DNA of 64,000 nucleotides from Lobulomyces angularis (Eukaryota > Chytridiomycota > Chytridiomycetes > Lobulomycetales > Lobulomycetaceae), in NCBI GenBank assembly GCA_027604685.1, contig JADHYX010000052.1, positions 12,309-76,308 on the forward strand, given 5' to 3'. Position 1 is the stretch's first letter. Every line of letters begins with the position of its first letter. The notes under the pieces were generated by a model that had not been told where the DNA came from, did no database searches, and saw only the letters and a list, made by a program, of their open reading frames with translations. Made by a program: the position numbers and the translations under genes. Positions 27,027 to 37,747 of this stretch are shown here, piece by piece.

Positions 27027-28669
27027 TTAAATCCTCATGGAGGATTGTGAGCAATTTAGCAACGATTTATAAGAAAGCAATTGACTTGAAGATTCATTTT
27101 TTGAGTCGCTTAGTGAAATATTTCTACCAGAAACCGATGATTTTGAATTTCTGTTCCACGGGTCCACAAAATGATTATTTTCTGGTTTCATAGAACCTCT
27201 GCGTGATGGTGGGAGCTGCTGATATTGTAAATGTGGAGGTAAAAGAGTAGTAATTGACGAATTGCGTCGTGAACCAGCAGGTTGTTGTTGTTGCGGTGGT
27301 TGGGAAGCATTTATTGTCGATCCTCTTCTAGAAAATGGTAACAAGCCTTGGATTGAACCTCTTCTAATAGCAACACTTCTAGCAGCATCAGCACTTAAAG
27401 TGGACAATGCTTGTTGACGCTGCAACTTTTCCGATAATTCCTTTTTTTTTTTAAGAATTTTTTTTATAAAAATAGTAAAATTTATCAACCTTATTAGTCT
27501 TAACTAATTCGGAAGAAAGCTTTCTTTCTTCAGAAACCATTTTATTCGCCTCTTCAAAAAGAGATTTAGAAAGATCCTCCAACTCATTCAACACATCGTC
27601 TTTTTCATTTGTCTAAATTGTAATTTTTATTAATGTAATTTATTTTTTATACATTATTTCAGATTTTTTCTTACCAAATCAATTACTTTCTCTTTTTCTT
27701 CTTTTAGCAAATGTCTTAACGAAACGTTTTCCTATAAACAAATAAAAAAAAGGTTTCCCTTAAGTCAACTTTTTTTTTATATTATACCTTGGATAATTCA
27801 TCAATAATTCTTTTCATATTTAACTTCTCACTTTCACACCCTCTGCAGTCGATTGCTGGTGCGATAACAAACAATTTTTTTGTAAAATCTTTCCAGTAGT
27901 TAAAAGTATTGTTGTAATTATTATTAAATTCTCTGTTCTTCTTGCATTGATATTGATTGAACTGTTGACTAGTTTGCTTTTGATTTTTGCTAAGTATAGT
28001 GGATACTTTTTTTGTTACACTTGTACAGGAATTACTTTCACTGAATGATTTAGTATTTTGTGAAGAAGAATCGTCAACTTCGGAATTTGATCTATTTAAC
28101 CATCCATTGGTAAAGTAATTTTGTTCTGTTTCTTCAATTCCAAGATTTGCATTGTACTCTTCACTTTTGATGCTGGAATTATCACCAAGGTTTTCTTGGT
28201 TAAAGTCGGATTCCACAGTGGACGACTTTTCACCAAAAGTAAATTCTTTCAATCTTTCAAATTCTGCATTGTATTCTTCATCATTTACATATTCACTATT
28301 TCTTCGGGAATTGTTTGCGGTTTCACTGTCCTCCGTTTCACGATACAGTTCACTGGACCTTCTAGAGTTTGAGACTGTTTCAGCAGAGTCAAAGTCCTCG
28401 CTTTCGGCTTCCACCTGAAAACTATTTTGTTTTAATAGAGTTTCTTTATAAAATCTAACTTCATCTTTATCAAAAAAACTAATTTGTTTTGAGTTTTTTG
28501 ATACAGAGATCGAAGTTGTGGAATTTGATTTTAAATTAAATATGTTTTTTAGTGAAGGCTCTATATTATTTTTTTTTTGCTGAATACTTTGATGGTTTAT
28601 AATACTTTTAATTACTGCAAGATCTTCCTGAATTGAGTTTTCACTTGGGGTAGGGATTACCGATTCCAT
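27027..28669 (-). CDS. SEC2: Sec2/Rabin8-type Rab guanine-nucleotide exchange factor
   Basis: Sec2p and Rabin8 are coiled-coil exchange factors for Rab8/Sec4 in exocytosis. The start is 28669 (MESVIPTPSENSIQEDL). Exon 1 encodes about 295 acidic, Ser/Asn-rich residues. Three further exons form the coiled coil: ENVSLRHLLKEEKEKVIDL, then NELEDLSKSLFEEANKMVSE (about 27530-27600), matching the Sec2 GEF signature (ELEELTASLFEEANKMV), then ELSEKLQRQQALSTL. The C-terminus is short (about 130 residues) and holds four RRxS-type sites (RRGSIQ, RRGSTI, RRNSSI, RRGSMK), with two more (SRRSSE, SRRNSE) in the N-terminal region. These look like basophilic-kinase sites. The stop is 27029-27027. The GEF motif is clear, though the coiled coil looks shorter than in yeast Sec2. 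Function in polarised secretion is inferred from the family. Confidence 0.8.
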
Positions 28670-29042
28670 TTTAAAAAAATTGAAAAAATTAGTTGTAACT
28701 GCTACTTAAATTCTTTTTATGTTCTTTCGTTTTTGTTTTTTTAAGTTTTTATAAAAATTTTGGTGAAGATTGGGATTGCCTTTAAGTCAACATAAATTGG
28801 AAAATTCTAGAACAAGCCACTTGACGCGTTCAATTTTTTTTTAAGTTTTAACAAATTTAGTGACAATTTGTGGAATATTCACACTTGAATACTGCTTGCG
28901 CTATAATTTATAATTCTTAATTTATTATTCAGTAAGAAACATTGCATTGTGGAATAATTATGAGGAATATTTATTAAGAGATGATAATGAAATTTCTAAA
29001 TATTACTATTTCTAATTTAAATCTATATTAATAAAAGCTCAT
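28670..29042. other. Intergenic between OMA1 3' end and Sec2-like 5' end
   Basis: This tandem-orientation interval on the minus strand should hold the Sec2-like promoter. It is AT-rich; an inverted repeat begins at 29033. No gene is seen. Confidence 0.4.
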
Positions 29043-29055
29043 TTAATGAGCTTTT
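29033..29055. repeat. Perfect inverted repeat overlapping the OMA1 stop codon
   Basis: AAAAGCTCAT at 29033-29042 and its reverse complement at 29046-29055 flank a 3-nt loop, and the OMA1 stop (complement of 29043-29045) is the loop itself. It could fold as a short hairpin in the mRNA. In such AT-rich DNA chance is possible, but the 10-bp arms include GAGCT. Confidence 0.6.
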
Positions 29056-30662
29056 TCTTCTACATCTTTTTTGTCACTCTGAGAAATTGCCCACCAAAAT
29101 GGATGCTAAATAAGACTTATATTAACATCAAAAGTTTGCATGCAAATATTACCATTTTCATGTGATCGTATAAAACCTCATGCAATACATTATCAACTTC
29201 ATCCAATGCGAGTAAACTTGGTTTTGTCATTACTGGCTTCATTTCCTTATTTTGCTGCAGCTTCATTCTAATTTTTTCCATTATATCATTTCTACAGTGA
29301 TACACAGAGGTTGCGTTATCCATAAAATTTCCAAGTTCTATTAATCTGTTTTCATGTGATGGATGGGTAGAATCATAATCACTAAGAGCAGGAGATGCTA
29401 ATTAAAAATGTGTTTAAGGACATTGCTGTATGCAAAATTTTGTGCATACCTTTTGCTTGCTCCTCAAAGAATCTTAATGCACTTCTAGGATTATACTATA
29501 GTTGAAAATAATTAATTTTAAATAAAATTTTATAAATAATACTCCTGCAATTGACATTAAATATAAACCTATTCAAAAATAAGATATTTCAATGTATGAA
29601 TATTATACCAACAACATCAGCCTCATATTCAGCTTGTCTAGAGTGAGGTAAGATGGTAACTTTATCAGTGCCACTTCTTATAAAAGCTCCACCAAGATCA
29701 CCTAATAAAGCTGAAGGGGTTTTAAAAAATTATTTGTGAAATAAAATACGTAGATTCATTGTTAAAGCATATACAATAGAATGCAAAAATGTTGACCCAA
29801 TTTGGGTTACAATTTCAATTCCCATTTTTTCTTGACTGTGTCGCGATAAGACATGCCCAATTTCATGGGACAAAATAGCAGCTATTTCGTCATCTAAAAA
29901 CACATTATTACTTAAATGTTAAGAAAATAATAAAATACCTGATCTTCCAGTCATCATCGCTGTGTAAAAAAAAATCTTTCCATTTCCTAATACAAAAGCG
30001 TTTTTAGTATACTCATCATCGATCAAATGTAAGTCCCTTTAGTAAAAAATGTATAAATGGTAGGATAAAGGGTTATTGATACCATTCACGCACTGGCCCA
30101 ATTACCTGAATTAATTTTTGAGCTATTGAATGCAATCTCTTGTACCTACAAAAATAAAGTACATTTAAATTAAATTTTTTTCACAACTTAATTATAACCT
30201 AGGATCTCCACAGGGAACAAATTTCTTAAAATTATCGTTGACAAGTTTAATGTAAGCATCTTGAGCAATTAAAATGTCTGCCTCTAAAAGAAATTTTTGA
30301 AAATAGAATTAAATAAAAGAATTTGAAAAAAAAAAAGTTAATAATTAACCTTCATCTACAATTAAAAACCTTCCTCTTTTTGTTAAAGGATGTGTTTCAT
30401 AAGCGTTCGCTAACACTACTCCAGTTCCAAAAATAGGAACACTAGAAAGTGTATACATTGTTTTGGGAAATCTCTTAAATAGTTGGTATCTCCATAAAAA
30501 AGGTATGGCAGTTGTAATGTAACGCATTGCGTGTTGAAATGCTGTTATTAGGGTGAAAGTTAAAATAGTTTTGTTTCTTTGTTGAGTTCGTTGAAATTGA
30601 ATATTTTGAATGCCGCGAAAACTTAAATCATTACATCGAGTAAGATTTTTAAGTCGAAACAT
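29043..30662 (-). CDS. OMA1: Mitochondrial metalloendopeptidase OMA1 (M48 family)
   Basis: OMA1 is a zinc protease of the mitochondrial inner membrane that cleaves OPA1/Mgm1-type and stress substrates. The start is 30662. The first exon has an Arg-rich, acid-poor presequence (MFRLKNLTRCNDLSFRG...) suited to mitochondrial import, then a hydrophobic stretch around SVPIFGTGVVLANAY. Later exons show WYDLHLIDDEYTKNAFVLGN, the catalytic HExxH in AAILSHEIGHVLSRHSQEK (about 29830-29880), and the third zinc ligand region RQAEYEADVVGLYLM (about 29610-29640) followed by STHPSHENR. The last join is donor after DHMKM and acceptor near 29107, giving HPFWWAISQ and a stop at 29045-29043. Without that splice the frame ends at 29117. 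The roughly 395-residue product is normal for the family. The promoter is shared with the divergent acyltransferase. Confidence 0.93.
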
Positions 30663-31016
30663 GCTGTCAATAACAAAAAATTCAAATTTTTCAACAATTT
30701 CTTCTGAGCCACATCATAGAATTAGTTAAAAATAGAGTAAAAAATACAACTGAGAATACAGAAGTTGTGTTTATTTACAATGCACGATATTTGTGCAAAG
30801 AACAGTTTCCCTTTCCACTAGTTTTGTTAATCTATAAGTATTGACAAGCTGAATTATTATCAGAATTAAAATGCACTAAAGAGAGAAGATTTAGAATTCT
30901 ACTTCTAACATATATAGGATAAACCTTCTTTTTCACAATCCCATTTACTTAATTTTGTATCTTTTAAGTGTTGTTTTTCCTTAAGTTTCTGTTTTTTAAA
31001 ATTTTTTGTTATATTC
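30663..31016. promoter_or_regulatory. Bidirectional promoter region OMA1 / acyltransferase-3
   Basis: This is a 354-bp divergent interval. It is AT-rich, with no recognisable element or gene. Confidence 0.35.
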
Positions 31017-32840
31017 ATGTACTGTAAAATGAAAAAGGTTTCAAACAAAAGGATCAATTTTAATACTGGTAGCAAATTTGCGAGTAGTGAACTGCTTTCT
31101 AGATTAAAAAAAAATATTGAAAAAACAAATCACCTTAATTACTTAGATGGTCTGAGAGGTCTTGCAGCATTACAAGTAAGAATTACTACAACTACTTTTT
31201 TCACTTTGTGTCTGAAGGTATACAATTATCATTATGGATGGTACTTTAACTCATCAGATTTCATAAGACATATATTTATTGGATTAGGAATTAAGGAAGG
31301 AATAAATCAAACAATTGCAACAACATCATTTTTCATTCTGTAAAGAAAATTCATTTTTTATATTTGATTATTCTTTAATATGTAACTATAATTGTCAATG
31401 TTTATATTTTTATTTAAGTTCTGGTCGTGTTCTTTCTCAATCCCTTGGAGATAATCCTTCCATAGAAAGTACACGCTCCGCAATTTGTCGCAGGCCATTC
31501 AGGTGTTTGATTTAAATTTTAAATTTAAAATTAACATTAAAATCTGTTGATGAAGACTTTTATTACCAGTATTAGGTGCATATCTCATATCATGGCTATT
31601 TCAGAGTTTAGGCTTTTTTAGGATTGTCAATGAACTCCCCCTTTTAATTAAAAACACAGTATTTGATGGAAATGTGTTTGCGAAATTCACTAATACCACC
31701 TTTTTTGGAGCATTCTTTTCAACTTTTAATTTGGTACTTAAAATTTTCCTGGTGCCAACTTAATAACAATATTTTTTATATAGTTAAACGGCTCCGTTGT
31801 TGACCTTACAGGTCTTCCTGTCACTTGGACAATACCTCACGAATTTTATAATTCTTTAATTAGTAAGTTTTTTTTGTTTATTAATGTTTTCTTTTAATTA
31901 GTTTATGTTTTTCTTCTCCTGACGAGTAAATTGACTTTAACTTCGAAAATTTTTTCTTACATCTTTATCATGAGTTGGTTTCTTGTTACAAATCATTGGG
32001 TATATTTAAAAAATTGAATTTTTCTTACAAATTATCTACTCTATAGGCCTTTTCTTTTTTTTTAGGGATATTAGTAACTCATTTAAAAAAGCATGAAAGT
32101 AAACTGCGCGGCACTTTTTCACCAAACTTCATAATGACACTGAAATTTTTACTGTCTCTGAATTTGTTGCTATATTATTTTAATTTTGATAGCTACCAAA
32201 GATTTTTTGACGATTATTTTCACATGAGGTTTATATGGACAAGAGATGGAGATTTTGGTGTGAAGGAAAAGATAGAATTTCCAGTTCAGCAGCAACTAAG
32301 CTATTGTTTAGTTAGTTTAAGTTTCTTGGTTTTACTTGAATTTAGCCAAAATTTACAAAAATTGTTTAGTTCTTTTCCAATGGTTATGTTGGGAAAAGGT
32401 TCTTTCGGATTGTATCTTTTGCACCCTAGTAAGCAAATTAAACCTTTTAGTTGAATTTAATGAAATTTTTTTTTTTTTTTTTTTTTTTTTAGTGAGGAGG
32501 CGCTGGGATCNNNNNNNNNNTTATTAAAGTTTGGTTTAGTTCGGTAAAACTCTTGCTTACGAAACTCATTATCAAAACGTCATTTTCTGATTTAAGCAAA
32601 AAGCTACTAGTTTACTTTTTAACCTTTGTTTCTTTAATACCAATTTTAATTCTTTTCTATCATACTTTTGATAAATACAGTATTTTAATTGGAAAAAAGT
32701 TTTTTAAGTTTTTCAGTAAAGGCAGCAAACAAGGTAATAGACAGGAAATTAAAGGAGTCTTTCTTGATGACACAGATCGGGAACTGGATGAAAAGGATGA
32801 TATTTTTGCAATAAAAAAAAAATTTGATTTACCAAATTGA
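31017..32840 (+). CDS. Acyltransferase-3 (OafA/NolL-type) membrane protein, interrupted by a gap
   Basis: Members transfer acyl groups to sugars or lipids across membranes. The start is ATG 31017 (MYCKMKKVSNKR). The family's N-terminal signature NYLDGLRGLAALQ is at about 31137-31175. After several introns come a LSSGRVLSQSLGDNPS segment (family FFxLSGFVL equivalent, about 31415) and about eight to ten hydrophobic helices, including VVDLTGLPVTWTIPHEFY (the WSLxxEFxFY-like motif, about 31795-31850) and GKGSFGLYLLHPS (about 32395). A run of T24 and a 10-N gap at 32511-32520 interrupt a late exon, so exon structure there is uncertain. The frame resumes with a last transmembrane segment (VYFLTFVSLIPILILFYHTF) and a charged tail ending at TGA 32838-32840. 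Substrate is unknown; the fungal enzymes of this type are little studied. Confidence 0.85.
32511..32520. other. Assembly gap (10 N) inside a coding gene
   Basis: It lies 20 bp after a long T tract, inside the acyltransferase-3 gene. The lost sequence probably includes part of one exon. Confidence 0.95.
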
Positions 32841-33063
32841 AAATACAGATATTTATTGTAGGTAAAATTTTTTAAATATTTAATATTTTTACAGTAATAT
32901 TTAAACGATAATTATATGTAAAAACTGGATTAGTTATTTGAAATTAGACCATAGCCCTTGTATTAAATAATAATAAAAAAAAAATGCAATAGAAAAAAAA
33001 AAGGTTAATTGCGCATAGAGAGATCAAGTAAAAACTAGGAATTTTAAAAACGAGAAATTAGGA

Positions 33064-33938
33064 TTAGTTGATATCAATTGAAGATTTTTCCCCTTTTTTT
33101 GTTAAATCTGGCAATTCTTCTTCCCAGCTACAGTTTTTATATATAAAAAAAATAATAGATTTTTGACTTGAATTCAAATTTAAGAGAAAGACAAATTTAC
33201 CTCTCTTCAACTGTTTCACGTACTCTCCTATTATATTCTTTTTTATTTTCTTGATATAATTTCGCTGCTTCTACGTTAGCAGGTGAATTTGGATTAGGAT
33301 CGTTAAGAAGGGATTGAATAGATGTTAAAATAGCTGCAACATCGTAAGTTGGCGACCTAAAGTAAGAAGTTTTTTTAACCAAAAAAAATTAGTAATAGTA
33401 AAGAACAAATTTCTTTGAATAAAAAAAAATAAAAAAAAAATTCATTATTTCTTCTTGCTTTAATTACCATCTTGCCTGCAAAATATCTAAGCACAAATCG
33501 CCACTGTGATAGACATTTGGATGAAAAATTCTTGATACAAACTTAACTTTTGGTGCTTTGGTAGGATAACTTTCACAAAATTCCAACGTCAATCTATAAG
33601 TACCATCTATGTTCATTTTACATGTTAAAATAAATTAGTGGATTTTTTTAAAAAATTAATATAAAATTAAACCTTCAAATGGTGTTTCATCTGGACCAAA
33701 AATTACTGCATTCCAGAATAAAATATTGTCTGGTAAAGGGCAAGCGCTAATTCCTTCTATAAAAATTTTTTTAAAATATGTTCATTTCTTATTTAGTTAT
33801 TAATTGAATTTATATACCAGGGGGGTCATTTGCAATTCTTCTAAAGTCTCTCATAATTCGTCTTAAATATAAGGGTGCCTTTGAAGAAGTGTTATTTGTA
33901 GAAAAATCATAATTTTGGGCATTTTCCAAATTCATCAT
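33064..33938 (-). CDS. RAD6: RAD6/UBE2A-type ubiquitin-conjugating enzyme E2
   Basis: RAD6 enzymes charge ubiquitin on a cysteine and act with E3s on histone H2B, PCNA and N-end-rule substrates. The start is 33938. The core [16 protein letters not shown] is preceded by about 25 extra residues ([20 protein letters not shown]...) that classic RAD6 lacks; a start at an internal ATG is possible. Other motifs are [40 protein letters not shown] (HPN plus catalytic Cys, about 33470-33550) and [20 protein letters not shown] (about 33290-33350). The last splice gives [15 protein letters not shown], where the SW dipeptide lines up with the end of UBE2A. The tail continues GEKSSIDIN to the stop at 33066-33064. 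The tail is mildly acidic, unlike the polyacidic tail of budding-yeast Rad6. Family is certain; RAD6 rather than another E2 class is well supported. Confidence 0.93.
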
Positions 33939-34003
33939 TGCTGGATAGTTAATTTAAGTAAATGCAGAAACAGAGTGCAAAAGTTGTTTCAAAATTCAAA
34001 ATA

Positions 34004-34018
34004 TTGTGGCGCTGTGGC
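34004..34018. promoter_or_regulatory. TGTGGCG doublet upstream of RAD6
   Basis: TGTGGCGCTGTGGCG contains two direct copies of TGTGGCG with an 8-bp spacing, about 66-80 bp upstream of the RAD6 ATG. The same core occurs as GCGCCACAG at 8835 and 63277, also upstream of start codons. Confidence 0.45.
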
Positions 34019-34177
34019 GTTCAATTTTTTACATTTTTACAAAAAAAGTTCGAAACAAAATTAGTAATAGTTTACACCCAAAAATTATATGAAACTATTC
34101 ATGAATTTACAAGAAAATACTTTAATCGAGATACCTTTATTTACCTCACAAAATCTACTTTTTAACCGTTTACCAAT

Positions 34178-35107
34178 TCACGTTTTTAATCCATACCAAG
34201 TGTTGATAACAACACTAGTTAAACTACCCCAGGCTGCCTTAATAAGTTCAGGAGCCAGATCTATTCTAGTATAGTCTAGCCTAAAATATAAAAAATCAAA
34301 AAATTATAAACATTAATTTAAGTACCACACATCTTTGTGCTTTACAACAACCCAACTGTTATTTTCATAAACTAAATGCAGTGTAGTTTTAGCATTCAAT
34401 ACTATTGGCCATCTGCTGATAGGGAAGTAGCTTTGTTTACTAAAGATATTAATTTCATATTCATTCTTTGAAGCACTATTGTTAACGTCAGCGTGTAACA
34501 AAATCGGTTCTACATTTGTAATTTCAATTTCTACCTTCCTTTTAAAATACAAATAATAAATAGTATCTCCTATTTTTCTTTGACTGTTTTCTTTGTTACA
34601 TTCTTACCTAAACAATGTTAAGGTAAAGAATTGTGCAAAAAGATTCTCCCTTCCTAAAACGATTTAGTATGTAAACAAGTGATAATATTTATACCTTTAA
34701 CTTTTACCTAGATTTTGAAATTTAATTAATGTTAAAAAAAAACTAAAGCGAAAACATAAATGAAATAACTATTCCATACAAGTGGATCTAGAAATTCACA
34801 AAGAGAACTGTAGTATCTAGACACTATCACTTTCTTTTCATAAGGAGATACAGTGTACAATCTATAGTTTTATTTTGGATAAATTTCAAAGTTTAAAAGT
34901 TTACCTTGAAACATTTTGGCAAATATCTTTTATCCTTTGTTCGGATGGAAAATATTGAGTGGATGTAGTATTCTATAATGGGTTTGTTGATAATTTTAAG
35001 AAAGTAATTTGTATATAAGAGTTTACTAATAGTCAAAATAAGCATTATACCTTTGAAGTTAATGAGTTGACAGAATCAGTTTCATTGCTATCTCTTGATC
35101 CTTTCAT
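34178..35107 (-). CDS. NTF2-like/SnoaL-type domain protein, function unknown
   Basis: The start is 35107 (MKGSRDSNETDSVNSLTSK). About six exons join, the middle ones giving VSPYEKKVIVSRYYSSLCEF followed by LDPLVWN and ENLFAQFFTLTLFRKVEIEI. Then come a beta-rich region (ISRWPIVLNAKTTLHLVYEN, NSWVVVKHKDVWLDYT) and a helical end (PELIKAAWGSLTSVVINTWY). The stop is 34180-34178. The pattern of an early F-x-DPL segment, then a strand pair ending in WxxxxHxDxW, is that of NTF2/SnoaL-fold small domains found as stand-alone fungal proteins of unknown role. I recognise the fold type but not a named gene. The join at about 34666-34764 uses the least certain donor (GTTATT). Length is about 205 residues. 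Confidence 0.55.
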
Positions 35108-36089
35108 TGACAATATTTTCAAAAGAATTTTTTTATCTTTGATATAAAAACAAGATTAAATTTTTTTTTTTAAAAAAAGGTTTGTGGAAAATCATAATTT
35201 AATTAAAAAATTTTTCATAAATGCAATTAATTATAATTGTTATTACACTTAAATATAATACTTCTATAGTATTTTCTTTATTTTGTAAATGGAATCAAAT
35301 CTTTGAACGTATGAAGCAAGTTTATGGCATTATTTATGTATTATGTAGCAGCTTTCTTCGATACAATCAGAATTTTTCTTTTAATTCATTTCACAAATTC
35401 CTACTTATTCGGCTGTAACGTTTTAATCATATTAAAAAATCATCAAAGTTAAATAGAAGACAGCTACTGGTTTAAGTAGAAGTTTCAGTCTTTCCAATAG
35501 ATTAACACATTCTTTTTACTTGTAAGTTCTTATTTTTTTAACGTTGAGTTACCATCAAAATTCAGTTAAAATTTTATTGAGCTTGTCTTTTCACACAAGT
35601 AGTAAGATCTGTACTGAATAAGGCTTTAGAATTAATTAAAATTTGAAAAGACATAGTTAAAAATCTCAATGATCTGAACGTGATATTTTTTTTTGCCTTT
35701 TTTGTATATTGTGCAGAACAACTTATTTTAAACTGTCCATTAATATTTCATTTAATTTCAAATTAATCTGTTTATGATCATTCTTTCCATAACGTAAGAT
35801 TTAGAAATCTTTTATCTTCGATTTCTTTTTTTTATTTAACCTTGTATCTTTTTGAAATAAATTTTTCTGCGAATTTTGTGATCATCATCTTTTGTTACAT
35901 AATTCAAGTTCCAAAATAAAATTTGAAAAATAAAAAAAAAAAATAAAGAAAATTCCCATCGAATGTTACTAGTGAATATCATCAAGAAAAACTATAAGAT
36001 TATATATAATTTTTTTTATAAAAAAGAAAAAGAAGAACTGTTTTATATTCAAATTTAAATATATTTTGACTTGATTGAAATTTTTTTAA
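35108..36089. other. Intergenic, divergent promoter region
   Basis: This 980-bp interval separates the NTF2-like gene and mtRRF. An open plus-strand frame at 35221-35418 has hydrophobic AT-driven composition and no recognisable motif, so I leave it out. Nothing else is seen. Confidence 0.4.
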
Positions 36090-37086
36090 ATGTCATCAAC
36101 TTTTACGCGACAGTTTAAATGTATTAGTCCGCTCTCAACTACAATAACGAGGCCTTTTATTTCTAATACTTGCAATAATAGAAATGTATTTTTTCATTTG
36201 AATTCCTATAACGTAGAAAGCAGTAATACTAAGTTTATAATCCGAACTTTTGCCAAGAAAAAGGAAAAAAATGACAAGGTAAATAAAATTAGAAAATTGT
36301 TGCTTAAGAACTTTAAAATAGACCAAAAAATTGGATAAAAGTAATAACGAAGCTAGAACACCTTTTAACACTGAAAAGTATTCAGTGTCAATGGAAAATG
36401 CGTTGGCCAAGTTTAAGCAAGAGCTATCGGGCTTTATACTTGGAAGAGCCTCCCCCTGTAATTATCAGTTGTGTGTAGTGAACTTAATCCTATTTTTTAG
36501 CACTTCTTGATAATATTACTGTATTATACAAAGATAATAAAGTTCCTTTTAATACCGTAGCGCACACTTCAGTCCTAGATAACCAAACCTTAATGGTGCA
36601 CATCTATGATGAAGAGGTATCGATTTTTGTGATAAAGTGGTCATTCATTAATAATTTCAGTTTATTCCCTTTGTTGAAAAAGCTATTAGAAATTCCGACA
36701 GAGGATATAATCCAGTTAAAGGGCAGCACGGTTTACTGGTTCCAATACCTCGGTTCGTATTACAGTTTTTTTTTTTTTTTTAATACAATTTTTCTTTTTA
36801 TTGCAGAGTTTCCAAAGAAGGAAAAGATTCTCTCTTAAAGGCGTGTTCCCTCGCAGGAGAAAAATCAAAAACTATTGTTAGGAAGATTCGTAGTGATGCT
36901 CGCAGTGATTTAAAAAAATTAAAAATGCCGAGCGATGACTCAAAATATTATGAAGATATTGTAAAAAAATGTAAAAATCATTTTTCTTTAACTTTATTTT
37001 TTTAGATTCAAGTGAGTGTGGACGAAAAAATTAGTGAAATCGATAAAATTTTAACTTCGAAACAAAACGACATTAAATTTTCATAA
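36090..37086 (+). CDS. RRF1: Mitochondrial ribosome-recycling factor
   Basis: RRF splits the post-termination ribosome with EF-G2 in mitochondria. The start is ATG 36090. The first exon is a typical mitochondrial presequence: Ser/Thr/Arg-rich, acid-poor (MSSTFTRQFKCISPLSTTIT) and ending FIIRTFAKKKEKNDK. The 44-nt intron to acceptor 36331 gives TKKLDKSNNEARTPFNTEKY in phase. RRF hallmarks follow: ENALAKFKQELSGFILGRAS, LLDNITVLYKDNKVPFNTVA, NQTLMVHIYDEEFIPFVEKA, GQHGLLVPIPRVSKEGKDSL and SKTIVRKIRSDARSDLKKLK, ending with KISEIDKILTSKQNDIKFS and TAA 37084-37086. The two long-arm domain helices are complete. Protein length of about 265 residues, including the presequence, fits mitochondrial RRF. 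Confidence 0.92.
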
Positions 37087-37552
37087 TCTTGTATTAAATG
37101 ACTAAAAAGTTAACTTAATTTATGCACTTTTCTCTACAAATAAATCCACTATTTGTTAAGCAAAAAAACTACGGTGAATAAGTATCCATCTTGCTTGAAA
37201 GCAGTACAATTTTTATTAGACAACTAACAGAATTTTTTTTGCTTATTACATGAAAATATTTAAAAATAATATTTATCTCTAAAAATAAAGTTAAGTTTTT
37301 GAAGAAATATGATAATTTTCATGTTTTGCAGTAGGTTATATACTTTTGTTGCAAGCTATAAGTTAATTTAACTTGTAATAAGTTAAAATTACATTTTAGG
37401 ATTATGACAATTACAAAATATATAAAAATTCAGAATAGACTGTCTTTTACTTCAATTAATCTATTTCTATTTCAAAAATAATTTATTGCATTAAAAAATG
37501 TTAATACATGGTAATAAAAAATTAACTTTAAATATTTGAATTGCTAAATACA
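37087..37552. other. Intergenic, convergent
   Basis: AT-rich sequence after mtRRF. Nothing is seen beyond possible 3' UTR. Confidence 0.4.
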
Positions 37553-37747
37553 TTATACACCTTTCTCAATAAGAATATATTTTGGGAAAGTTAAATTCTT
37601 GGCTGGATTAGAGGCTATTTCAAGTAGAGGTTGTTTTTCATCATAACTAGGTAACGCCATGTCTTTGTAGTTATCCTTTTCTTTATCCTTAGGTGTTTTA
37701 TGTGTTTTTTTGGAAAATGCTGAAACAACGGCTGCGGTTAGTATCAT
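37553..37747 (-). CDS. Small hypothetical protein, 64 residues
   Basis: I do not recognise it. A single uninterrupted frame from ATG 37747 reads MILTAAVVSAFSKKTHKTPK, a short hydrophobic N-terminus then a basic stretch. It continues through SYDEKQPLLEIASNP to YILIEKGV and a stop at 37553. The EKQPLL segment matches the acidic dileucine sorting pattern [DE]xxxL[LI], and the short N-terminus could be a membrane or mitochondrial targeting element, but both patterns are weak. Its G+C is above the flanks and it sits isolated between mtRRF and ECH1, which favours a genuine gene. It could also be the last exon of a longer gene, although no upstream exon is obvious. Confidence 0.4.
   Translation of the reverse strand: MILTAAVVSAFSKKTHKTPKDKEKDNYKDMALPSYDEKQPLLEIASNPAKNLTFPKYILIEKGV

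Noticed and set aside
35221..35418. Hydrophobic 65-residue frame between the NTF2-like and mtRRF genes
   Set aside because: AT-driven composition, no motif and no exon context; not enough to call a gene.
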